In this document: positions 46,840 through 54,335 of the stretch, in pieces
How the letters are laid out: each line of letters opens with the position of its first letter
Numbering within the stretch: position 1 is the stretch's first letter
Assembly: GCF_000740795.1 (NCBI RefSeq)
Contig: NZ_JGYG01000011.1
Coordinates: 1-64,000 of the forward strand
Direction of reading: 5' to 3'
Source: Haematobacter massiliensis
GTDB lineage: Bacteria > Pseudomonadota > Alphaproteobacteria > Rhodobacterales > Rhodobacteraceae
Length of the DNA: 64,000 nt
Notes under the pieces: generated by a model
What the model was told of the DNA's origin: nothing
The model's input: only the letters and a program-made list of their open reading frames with translations
The model's database searches: none
Made by a program: the position numbers and the translations under genes

Positions 46840-47295
46840 ATGCTCAGCGATACAGACAGACGCATTCTCCGCCACTATCTTGCCGATCCTGACGCACCCG
46901 CGCTTCGGCTGGCGGAACGCGCAGGCGTGACGCCCGCCACCTTTTCCCGTCGGTTGGAGCGGATGCGGGAAGACGGGGTGGTGCAGGGCGAGCAGGCGAT
47001 CGTCGACTGGCGCGCGCTTGGCTGGGAGGTGGAGGTGAGCCTGCGGTTCACGCTCGAGAAGACCGATCCCAGGGCGTTCGATCAGTTCCTTGCTGCCGCG
47101 CGTGACGTGCCGGAGGTCGTGGCTATCCAGACCTTCCTTGGCCGTGTCGATGTGCGGCTGTCAGTCATCGCCCGCGACATGGCGCATTATCAGGAGATCT
47201 ATCGCAATCGCATTCTCACGCTGCCGCATATCGCCGATATCGAGGCGCTGATGCTTGTCTCCGTCATCAAGGAGGCGGAAACGCTGCCGCTATGA
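46840..47295 (+). CDS. Lrp/AsnC-family regulator, first of pair
   Basis: Regulator of 151 residues from the ATG at 46840, where the family helix-turn-helix begins (DTDRRILRHYLADPDAPALR, then RAGVTPATFSRRLERM). The effector RAM domain follows from about residue 65. An upstream ATG at 46801 lies inside the inverted repeat and would add 13 residues. It overlaps the second Lrp gene by 4 bp. It is divergent from ilvC, a likely target. Confidence 0.87.
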   Translation: MLSDTDRRILRHYLADPDAPALRLAERAGVTPATFSRRLERMREDGVVQGEQAIVDWRALGWEVEVSLRFTLEKTDPRAFDQFLAAARDVPEVVAIQTFLGRVDVRLSVIARDMAHYQEIYRNRILTLPHIADIEALMLVSVIKEAETLPL

Positions 47296-47750
47296 TCGAG
47301 CTTGACGATATGGACCGGCGCCTTCTGCGCGTCCTGACGGAAGATGCGCGGCTGTCGGCGGGAGAGGCGGGGCGGCGGTTGGGTCTTAGTCAGCCTGCGA
47401 CGTGGCGGCGACTGAAACGGTTGACGGAGGCGGGCGCGATCCGCGGGCGGCGGGTACTGCTTGACCATCAGGCGCTCGGCTTCGGTGTGACGGTCTTTCT
47501 GGGCATCAAGCTCGCCACGCGCGGGCGGGTGAGCTTGGAAGATTTCGAACGTGCCGTGACAGCCATCCCGGAAGTGCTGACGGTTCAGCATGTGCTGGGC
47601 GTCTTCGATTACCGCCTGCGCGTCGTGGCCCGTGATATTGTTGATTTCGAACGCATCCTGCGGCGGCGGATCATGACCTTGCCGGGCGTGGGGCAGGTGG
47701 AGGCCAATGTCATGCTGTCGGAGGAACATCGTCCCGGGCCGCTGGGATGA
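47292..47750 (+). CDS. Lrp/AsnC-family regulator, second of pair
   Basis: Regulator of 152 residues with the same layout as its neighbour: helix-turn-helix DDMDRRLLRVLTEDARLSAG with RLGLSQPATWRRLKRL, then a RAM domain with TVQHVLGVFDYRLRVVA. The two proteins are similar in outline but clearly divergent in sequence, which suggests an old duplication, perhaps forming hetero-oligomers. Translational coupling (ATGA) fits equal production. The 3' end overlaps the convergent FUSC gene by 41 bp. Confidence 0.88.
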   Translation: MIELDDMDRRLLRVLTEDARLSAGEAGRRLGLSQPATWRRLKRLTEAGAIRGRRVLLDHQALGFGVTVFLGIKLATRGRVSLEDFERAVTAIPEVLTVQHVLGVFDYRLRVVARDIVDFERILRRRIMTLPGVGQVEANVMLSEEHRPGPLG

Positions 47751-48732
47751 CCCGTTCGGTTGGATCGCTGGCGCGAAAGGCCAGCATCGCGGACCGGACA
47801 CGCAGAAGGTGGATCAGCATCGGCTCCCAACCCGGATCGACGCTGTGCGGAGATCGGGGTGCAATGCCCCCTTCCAATCCGATGGCCAGCTCCGAGAGCA
47901 TGTCGGCAACGCGGGGCGCGGCGCCTTCCTTTCGGAGAAGTTCAACGCCTGCCTCCGCCATCAGAAGGGAACAGGCATAGAGCCGTATCGACTGGGAATC
48001 GTAGATTTCAGTCACATGGTTCACCTGTTTGGCGGACAACCGGCCGCGCAGCGACCACCGCGCCTCCTGCCGGGCGGCGGAGGTGCTCTCGCCGAGCGCG
48101 ACCACCGGGCCGTGCGTCTGGGAAATGACCTTCAGCGCGGCCTCTGCACCGGCCAGATTGCCACTGCCGATGGCATCGCCCAATTGCCGCAGCCCGGCGG
48201 CCAGTTGTGTCGTCAACGCCGCAGCAGATCGGTGGACGAGGCTGACGGGATCGCGCGTGAACAGCACCTGACTGAACAGAAGACCTACCCCGGTGCCGAT
48301 CGCCACGTCGATCAGCCGCGACAGCCCTGCCGTCTGCGGCCCCATGGCGAGAACCAGGAGCGCCGAAACCCCGGCCTGAATCGGCACGACGGCAGGCTGG
48401 CCATAACTCGTCGCAATCATCATGGCGACGAAGCTGACAACGGCCAGTCGCAGAACCGGATAGGTGTCCGGAACCATGAGCAGGCCCAGTTCCCCTACCA
48501 CGGTGCCCGTCACCACGCCCGACATCAGGCCAACGGCCTGCCGGGCATGGTTGGGCAGGGCCGGAGACAGGCAGACGATCGCGCTGACCGCCGCAAAGAC
48601 CGGCCTTTCGTGACCGAATATGCCATGTGCTATGACCCAGGCGAGCGTCGCGCCCGCCGCGCTTTCCAGCGCGTCGAGCCATGTGCTACGCCAACGGTCA
48701 AGGATGCGCGCCGCCATGCCGCGCCGCGCCAT
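47710..48732 (-). CDS. FUSC-family membrane protein
   Basis: Protein of 340 residues. The N-terminal half holds about six hydrophobic helices (from residue 25 to about 160), including FAAVSAIVCLSPALPNHARQ, the FUSC/aromatic-acid-exporter signature; the C-terminal half is cytosolic and helical. Related proteins export aromatic carboxylates or fusaric acid; the substrate is unknown. It follows the Dps-like gene by 3 bp on the same strand. Confidence 0.85.
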   Translation of the reverse strand: MARRGMAARILDRWRSTWLDALESAAGATLAWVIAHGIFGHERPVFAAVSAIVCLSPALPNHARQAVGLMSGVVTGTVVGELGLLMVPDTYPVLRLAVVSFVAMMIATSYGQPAVVPIQAGVSALLVLAMGPQTAGLSRLIDVAIGTGVGLLFSQVLFTRDPVSLVHRSAAALTTQLAAGLRQLGDAIGSGNLAGAEAALKVISQTHGPVVALGESTSAARQEARWSLRGRLSAKQVNHVTEIYDSQSIRLYACSLLMAEAGVELLRKEGAAPRVADMLSELAIGLEGGIAPRSPHSVDPGWEPMLIHLLRVRSAMLAFRASDPTERVIPAARDDVPPTA

Positions 48733-48735
48733 GTG

Positions 48736-49320
48736 TCAGACGCGGACGAGCGGGGTGTCCACCAGATGCTCGGCAAGGAACCAGCACTGAAGCTCGTTCG
48801 TCCGTATCACGTTGGAGACGAGCACGTCGTTGGAGCCGTCGTCGCCCTGTTCCTGCACTTTCTCGGCCGCGTCATGAGCGTCGATCAGGATCATCTCATG
48901 CGCTTCGAGCAGGCGGGAGAGCATGGCGGGCACCTCCTCCGCGCCGTTGGGGGCACGGGGCACACGGGTGATCTCCGCCACATGGCGCGGGTCACCGACG
49001 GCGATGCCGCCCAGCGTCTGGATCCGCTCCGCGACCATGTCGATGAGTTCGAGTTGCTCACCCGCATGTTTGTCCAGCAGAAGGTGAAGCTGGTAGAAGG
49101 TTGCCCCCCGCATCAGCCAATGAGACTTCTTGTAGAAGGCATGCAGGATTTGCGTATCGGCCAGCACCTGGTTCAGGCGCTCGCAGGAGTAGAGGCGCGC
49201 ATTGTGCGACAGGCCCAGCGGAAACTGTCGCGCTGTGCCGAACTCCTGAATGATCCGGCCTTCCTGATGGAGCCACGGCTGGCTCGACATGTCTTCGACG
49301 GTTTTGCGTTGCTTCGCCAT
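48736..49320 (-). CDS. dps: Dps-family DNA-binding ferritin-like protein
   Basis: Protein of 194 residues. The ferroxidase motif is clear: HWLMRGATFYQLHLLLDKHAGEQLELID supplies the H, H, D and E ligands (from about residue 67 to 94). The 40-residue N-terminal extension, rich in charged residues, may bind DNA. Dodecamers store iron and shield DNA from peroxide. The start at 49320 is where protein-like sequence begins; the open frame upstream runs antisense across gpt. Confidence 0.9.
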   Translation of the reverse strand: MAKQRKTVEDMSSQPWLHQEGRIIQEFGTARQFPLGLSHNARLYSCERLNQVLADTQILHAFYKKSHWLMRGATFYQLHLLLDKHAGEQLELIDMVAERIQTLGGIAVGDPRHVAEITRVPRAPNGAEEVPAMLSRLLEAHEMILIDAHDAAEKVQEQGDDGSNDVLVSNVIRTNELQCWFLAEHLVDTPLVRV

Positions 49321-49408
49321 TCTGGCCTCCAGCCCGATGGGTGCGGATGCCGCGACGCTTCGCCCAGCGAAACGCCCCGGCGGAGGAGGATGTAGAGCAA
49401 GCCGTCCG

Positions 49409-49426
49409 CCCTGCCAGTGGGCAGGC
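49409..49426 (-). terminator. possible gpt terminator hairpin
   Basis: CCTGCC-AGTG-GGCAGG is a perfect 6-bp stem beginning 11 bases after the gpt stop codon, in the 116 bp between gpt and dps. No T-run follows on the minus strand, so function as a terminator is only possible. Confidence 0.35.
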
Positions 49427-49436
49427 GCGCTTTCCG

Positions 49437-49946
49437 TCAATCCACGCCGCGATACGGCTGAACGTATTGCAGCGCCATGTCCCAGGGGAAGAAGATCCAG
49501 GTGTCCTGGCTGACTTCGGTGATGTAGCTGTCCACCATCGCGCGCCCCTTCGGCTTGGCATAGACGGTGGCGAAATGCGCTTTGGGGTAAAGCTTGCGGA
49601 CAAGTTCCAGCGTCTTGCCGCTGTCCACCAGATCGTCGATGACGAGAATGCCGGTGCCGTCGCGCATCAGCTCCGCCTGCGGCGCCTTGATGACATGGGC
49701 ATCCCCTTGCGATTGGTCGCTGTAGGATTTGACCGAAACGGTGTCGATCACCCGCACGTTGAGCTCGCGGGCGATGATCATGGCAGGCGCCATGCCGCCA
49801 CGCGTGATTGCGACGATGGCGCGCCAGCCGCCCGCCTCCGACTCCGGTCCCTTGCCGTCGAGCCGCCATGCCAGTGCGCGCGCATCGCGGTGCAATTGGT
49901 CCCAGCTGACGTGAAATCCCTTTTCATGCGGCAGACGGTCGTTCAT
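49437..49946 (-). CDS. gpt: xanthine phosphoribosyltransferase
   Basis: Purine salvage enzyme of 169 residues. The PRPP-binding motif is [15 protein letters not shown] (near residue 92), and the C-terminal base-recognition segment includes TWIFFPWD. It converts xanthine and guanine to nucleotides. The ATG at 49946 has GGGAG five bases upstream; a TTG 12 bases earlier is less likely. It is third in fabI-lysE-gpt, 12 bp after the LysE gene. Confidence 0.92.
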   Translation of the reverse strand: MNDRLPHEKGFHVSWDQLHRDARALAWRLDGKGPESEAGGWRAIVAITRGGMAPAMIIARELNVRVIDTVSVKSYSDQSQGDAHVIKAPQAELMRDGTGILVIDDLVDSGKTLELVRKLYPKAHFATVYAKPKGRAMVDSYITEVSQDTWIFFPWDMALQYVQPYRGVD

Positions 49947-49958
49947 GGCGGCTCCCAA

Positions 49959-50594
49959 TCAGGTGGCGGCGATCTTGATACCGAGGGCGGCAAGAAAGGC
50001 GCCGAAGGTGCGGTCGATCACGGGTTTCAGTCCGGCATAGCCGCGTTGCACGCGGTCCAGCGAGAAGATGCGGGCGACGAAGGCATTCCAGAGAGCTTCG
50101 TTCAGAAAAACAGCAATGAGCACGAGAGCCAGCGAAACGGCTGAGGCTCCGCGCGGGATCGTGCTCACAAAGACCGCGCCGAAGAACACGGCGGGTTTGG
50201 GATTGGCAAGCTGGGTCGCGAGGCCCAGCCACACCGCGGACAGCGGCGAACGTGGCCGCGCATCCCCGTCGGAAGCGGTTGCCGGCGTAATCTTCATATC
50301 TGCGGGATCGCCCGCATGCCGCCACATCTTGACGGCGAGCCAGATGAGATAGGCCGCTCCCCCGATCTTCAGCGCCCAGAGCAGGCTCGGCGCCAGCCGG
50401 AACAGCATCACCAGCCCGAAGAGCGCCGCCATCGCCCAGAACACCGCGCCCAGCCCCAGCCCGATCGCGAGCCATGCGCCCCGCCGCGCGCCCTCTGTCA
50501 GTCCCACACGCGCGGCCATCAGCACGGCCGGACCGGGAGAGATCGCGGCCAGCAGATGAACGAACCAGACCGCGAAGAACGCGGCGAGCGTCAT
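49959..50594 (-). CDS. LysE-family translocator
   Basis: Membrane exporter of 211 residues with about six hydrophobic helices. The N-terminal FVHLLAAISPGPAVLMAARVG is the LysE/RhtB signature. It probably exports amino acids or homoserine-lactone-like compounds; the substrate is unknown. It begins one base after the fabI stop and ends 12 bp before gpt, so the three form one transcription unit. Confidence 0.9.
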   Translation of the reverse strand: MTLAAFFAVWFVHLLAAISPGPAVLMAARVGLTEGARRGAWLAIGLGLGAVFWAMAALFGLVMLFRLAPSLLWALKIGGAAYLIWLAVKMWRHAGDPADMKITPATASDGDARPRSPLSAVWLGLATQLANPKPAVFFGAVFVSTIPRGASAVSLALVLIAVFLNEALWNAFVARIFSLDRVQRGYAGLKPVIDRTFGAFLAALGIKIAAT

Positions 50595-50595
50595 G

Positions 50596-51417
50596 TCAGC
50601 TCTCCTTGTGACCTGCGGTCGCGTCGATATCCGGCGCGTCCACCGCTTTCATGCCGACGGCATGATAGCCTGCATCCACGTGCAGCGTCTCGCCTGTCGT
50701 GCCGGTTCCGAGATCAGAAAGAAGATACAGCGCTGCCTTGCCCACTTCTTCCTGCGTGACGTTGCGGCGCAGGGGCGAGTTCAGCTCGTTCCACTTCAGG
50801 ATATAGCGGAAGTCGCCGATGCCGGAGGCCGCGAGCGTCTTGATCGGGCCGGCGGAGATCGCGTTCACGCGGATCGCGTCCTTGCCCAGGTCCTCGGCCA
50901 TGTAGAGCACGGAGGCTTCCAGCGCCGCCTTGGCGATGCCCATGACGTTGTAATGCGGCATGACCTTTTCCGCGCCGTAGTAGGTCAGCGTGAGGCAGCT
51001 GCCGCCCTCCGTCATCAGTGCGGAAGCGCGCTTGACCGCCGAGGTGAAGGAGAACACGGAGATGTCCATCGTCATGCGGAAATTCTCCGCACTCGTATCG
51101 ACATAGCGTCCGCGCAGTTCATTCTTGTCGGAAAAACCGATGGCATGGACGAGAAAGTCGATCTTGCCCCAGACCTTTTCCAGACGGGCAAAGAGCGCGT
51201 CCATGGAGGCTTCGTCCGCCCCGTCGCATTCGATGATCTCGGTCACGCCGATCTTCTGGGCCAGCGGCTGTACCCGCTTCAGAAGCTGTTCGCCCTGATA
51301 GGACAGCGCAATTTCCGCCCCTTGATCGGCCAGTGCCCTGGCAATACCCCAGGCGATGGATTTGTCATTGGCCAGGCCCATGATTAACCCGCGTTTGCCC
51401 GCCATAAGACCCGTCAT
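50596..51417 (-). CDS. fabI: enoyl-[acyl-carrier-protein] reductase (NADH)
   Basis: Short-chain-dehydrogenase-type enoyl-ACP reductase of 273 residues, completing each fatty-acid elongation cycle. The cofactor motif is [13 protein letters not shown] (near residue 14). The catalytic Tyr-x6-Lys is HYNVMGIAK (near 156). The pattern is that of the triclosan-sensitive FabI rather than FabV/FabL. AAGGAG lies upstream of the ATG; an alternative start four codons later (51405) is possible. It is divergent from pdxH. Confidence 0.95.
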   Translation of the reverse strand: MTGLMAGKRGLIMGLANDKSIAWGIARALADQGAEIALSYQGEQLLKRVQPLAQKIGVTEIIECDGADEASMDALFARLEKVWGKIDFLVHAIGFSDKNELRGRYVDTSAENFRMTMDISVFSFTSAVKRASALMTEGGSCLTLTYYGAEKVMPHYNVMGIAKAALEASVLYMAEDLGKDAIRVNAISAGPIKTLAASGIGDFRYILKWNELNSPLRRNVTQEEVGKAALYLLSDLGTGTTGETLHVDAGYHAVGMKAVDAPDIDATAGHKES

Positions 51418-51608
51418 CGCCCAATACTCCTTGCTTTGCTTCGATACCGAAGGTTAGCGGGCACCGGGCCCGATATCCCCGGACCTTTAGGCGATTGCCT
51501 TTTGGTCATCAAGAGTGGCAGGATGCGCGGCCCGACGATCCGCCGTGTTCGGAGGGATCGGAAAGCGGCGCTTGCGGCTTCGATGAAGGACGAGGGTTCA
51601 GTTCGGAC

Positions 51609-52214
51609 ATGACAGACAGAAACGGTATCTTCGCTGGGGAGGACCCCTTTGCCATTGCCCGCCGCTGGCTGGCGGAGGCGGAAGCGACGGAGCCGAACGA
51701 CCCCAATGCCATCGCGCTCGCGACCGTGGATGGGGAGGGGATGCCAGATGTCAGGATGGTTCTGCTGAAGGAAATCGGCGCGGACCGCTTCACGTTCTAT
51801 ACCAATTACGGCTCCGCCAAGGCGCAGGAAATCGAGGTGACGGGCAAGGCCGCCTTCGTTCTGCACTGGAAAAGCCTGCGCCGGCAGGTGCGCGTGCGGG
51901 GGCACGTTGTCCGCAGTGACGGAGCCGCTGCAGATGCCTACTTCGCCTCGCGCTCGCTGCAATCGAGGCTCGGCGCATGGGCGTCGCAACAGTCCCGTCC
52001 GCTGGAAAGCCGGGGCACCCTGATGGCAGAGGTGGCCAAGATCACTGCCCGGCTCGGGCCACGCCCGCCCCGCCCGGAATTCTGGGGTGGGTACGACATA
52101 TTCCCCTCGCAGATGGAATTCTGGGCCGACGGGGCTTTTCGCCTGCATGACCGTTATCGCTGGAAACGCCCGGCTATGGAGGACGAATGGGAAATACAGC
52201 GGTTGTATCCGTGA
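51609..52214 (+). CDS. pdxH: pyridoxamine 5'-phosphate oxidase
   Basis: FMN enzyme of 201 residues making pyridoxal phosphate. [19 protein letters not shown] (near residue 47) binds FMN, and the C-terminal [19 protein letters not shown] is the conserved PdxH ending. The start is set at 51609, where the family begins; the frame is open further upstream without similarity. It is divergent from fabI across 191 bp. Confidence 0.95.
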   Translation: MTDRNGIFAGEDPFAIARRWLAEAEATEPNDPNAIALATVDGEGMPDVRMVLLKEIGADRFTFYTNYGSAKAQEIEVTGKAAFVLHWKSLRRQVRVRGHVVRSDGAAADAYFASRSLQSRLGAWASQQSRPLESRGTLMAEVAKITARLGPRPPRPEFWGGYDIFPSQMEFWADGAFRLHDRYRWKRPAMEDEWEIQRLYP

Positions 52215-52358
52215 AACGCGTAACATCCGCGCCGCGAAGTGCCGGAACGCATAGTTTAACGGTAATTGTATCAACCCAGAAGATAATTCTCTTGAATTCA
52301 GATAGCACTTACCGTCCAACTTGCGCAAAAAACAGAAGACCTTGGGACGACTTCTGAC

Positions 52359-52901
52359 ATGACCGAAACGGACAAAGACGCCCGCCTCGTTCGAGGCTGG
52401 GTCAAGTGGTTCGATCCCGACAAGGGATTCGGCTTTGTCGTGTCTGAGGAAGGCGGTCCCGATATTCTGCTGCACGCCAATGTCCTGCGAAACTTCGGCC
52501 AGTCTTCCGTTGCGGATGGAGCCGGCATCCAGATCCTCTGCCAAGAAACCCCTCGGGGAATGCAGGCCGCGCAGGTGATGGATGTGTCGCCTCCCCCTCC
52601 GGTGCCGCTGCCGGTGCTGGAGGATCTGGCTTGTGCGCCGATGGAGGAGTTGCTCACCAGGCCATTGGAGCCTGCGCGGGTCAAATGGTTCGACAAGGCA
52701 AAAGGGTTTGGCTTTGCGAATGTATTCGGTCGGTCCGAGGATGTTTTCGTCCATATAGAGGTGCTGCGCCATTCCGGGCTGTCTGATCTTCAGGCGGGGG
52801 AAGCGGTCTGCCTTGGCGTGGTTGAAGGTCGGCGCGGGCGCATGGCGGTCCGCATCGCATCGTGGGAGGCGGCGTTGCATCAGAAAGCTGTCCCGGCGTG
52901 A
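52359..52901 (+). CDS. double cold-shock-domain protein
   Basis: Protein of 180 residues with two cold-shock domains. Domain 1 (about residues 10-75) carries RNP1 KGFGFV and RNP2-like DILLHANVL. Domain 2 (about 105-170) carries KGFGFA and DVFVHIEVL. A Pro-rich hinge (PPPPVPLPV) joins them. Single-domain CspA proteins are about 70 residues; the tandem form is typical of alphaproteobacteria and probably binds single-stranded RNA or DNA cooperatively. The 144-bp upstream region is relatively A/T-rich. Its stop overlaps the next start (GTGA). Confidence 0.92.
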   Translation: MTETDKDARLVRGWVKWFDPDKGFGFVVSEEGGPDILLHANVLRNFGQSSVADGAGIQILCQETPRGMQAAQVMDVSPPPPVPLPVLEDLACAPMEELLTRPLEPARVKWFDKAKGFGFANVFGRSEDVFVHIEVLRHSGLSDLQAGEAVCLGVVEGRRGRMAVRIASWEAALHQKAVPA

Positions 52902-53368
52902 AGTTCCTTCTGCTCGCGCTCATGCTGAGCGCCGCCGCCGGCTCTGTCGGGGCGGAGGTGGTCTGTCGCCCTGACACGGTGGAAATTCGCGGTCCGCGGG
53001 GAGAAACCCGCTTTTCCGTGGAGCTCGCCGATACTCCCGACAGCCGCGCCTACGGGTTGATGAACCGTGCGAGCCTGCCGAAGTCGAGCGGGATGCTCTT
53101 CATCTATGAGTATCCGCAGCATGTGTCCTTCTGGATGCGAAATACGCTGATCCCGCTGGACATGATCTTTCTCAATGCGCGGGGGGTCATCACGCGGATC
53201 CATGAAAATGCCCGCCCGCATGACGAAACGGCGATTGACGGCGGGGCTGGCGTGCTGGCCGTGTTGGAGATCAACGGCGGCCTTGCCCGGCGGCTCGGTC
53301 TTGTCGAAGGCGGTGTGCTGCGCCATCCCGCCTTCGGACCAGGCGGCGCGTGGCCCTGCGGAAGCTGA
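52898..53368 (+). CDS. exported DUF192 protein
   Basis: Protein of 156 residues starting at a GTG that overlaps the stop of the cold-shock gene by 4 bp. A signal peptide of about 19 residues is followed by a DUF192 domain: [20 protein letters not shown], then [19 protein letters not shown] near residue 90, and a conserved end with [14 protein letters not shown]. The structure of the family is known but its role is not. An earlier in-frame start at 52862 would bury the signal peptide. Confidence 0.85.
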   Translation: MKFLLLALMLSAAAGSVGAEVVCRPDTVEIRGPRGETRFSVELADTPDSRAYGLMNRASLPKSSGMLFIYEYPQHVSFWMRNTLIPLDMIFLNARGVITRIHENARPHDETAIDGGAGVLAVLEINGGLARRLGLVEGGVLRHPAFGPGGAWPCGS

Positions 53369-53430
53369 ACCCGCTTTTTGCCAAAAGGCCCCTTTCCAAA
53401 TTTCGCGCGCCTCTGTAGGAACCGTTCAGG

Positions 53431-53507
53431 CGGGGCGTGGCGCAGTCTGGTAGCGCGCTGGTTTTGGGTACCAGAGGCCGGAGGTTCGAATCCTCTCGCC
53501 CCGACCA
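53431..53507 (+). tRNA. tRNA-Pro (anticodon UGG)
   Basis: Full 77-base cloverleaf with encoded CCA: acceptor CGGGGCG/CGCCCCG, D arm GCGC-AGTCTGGTA-GCGC, anticodon arm CTGGTTTTGGGTACCAG with anticodon TGG, T arm GGAGGTTCGAATCCTCT. It reads all Pro CCN codons if modified, chiefly CCA and CCG. Confidence 0.97.
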
Positions 53508-54335
53508 TAGGCGGGCTTATGTGCCGCCGGGCAATTCCATCCGATAACTGGGGCGCGAAGTAACCAATCGCTGGTCGTGGGCTGATTTCTTTCGGATCTC
53601 TGCCCGTTGGGCACGTTCGATTGCTCAATCGGGGGAAAGACTGCGCCACCCGTATTTTCGGCACCAGATCAGCGATTTCTGTGGAGATGCGCGTGCTCGC
53701 TGCGGCCATTCCGTGCCGTGCTGACAAGGCAAGTCGTCCAGGCAGTGATATTTCCCTTCGGTCTGGGAAACGCGTCGGGAGCTGGAGAAAGCAGGGAACC
53801 GGTTGCTGCGCGCCCTCCGCACGCAATGGCGTCAGCACCTTGCTGTGCCGCGTTGTGAGGCAGACAAACACCTTCGCGCCTTATCCGGCTGCTAGGTTCT
53901 CCGCGGTCATATGCGCCTTCTTGCTGCGTGACCGTTTGTAGCGCGGATGGGCGAACGCTGACGCCAGAGTCAGGCGCGTTCTGCCATCATAGCCCGAAGA
54001 TGCCGACGGCCGGTGAGAGCGAGGGTGGACATGAAACCTTCGGGCAAGCCCCACTCATGCCGAAATGCATGATCCATGGTTCCTGACCCTGCGCACACGG
54101 TAACGCCTTTGCATTCGCGTGCCATGCGCGGCGTGAGCCTGCGCGCGATGGGCGTGCTTTTGCCGGCGGGACAGGGCGTCGCCGACGGCCTCACAACCAT
54201 CTGAAATTCAGCCGTGATCGCTGCTTGTCTTTATCCGGGCCTTGGCGATAATCGCCCGCAAAAGCGGGCTGACCTGACTTCCTGCCGGTTGGGCGAACGG
54301 CGGCTCGCAGCCCCTCCCACACGCGGATCGAGCGG
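53508..54335. other. 828-bp gene-poor region after tRNA-Pro
   Basis: I find no gene I can support here. Short open frames on both strands have no ribosome binding site or family resemblance. Composition is less GC-rich than the surrounding genes. Small inverted repeats occur (CGATTG-CT-CAATCG at 53618-53631; a hairpin around 53953-53981), but no integrase, tRNA fragment or direct repeat of the tRNA 3' end is visible. It may be decayed sequence or a site of past insertion next to a tRNA. Confidence 0.5.

Noticed and set aside
53970-54200. 76-codon minus-strand open frame after tRNA-Pro
   Set aside because: No ribosome binding site, no recognised domain and Arg/Pro-rich composition; kept only as part of the gene-poor region.
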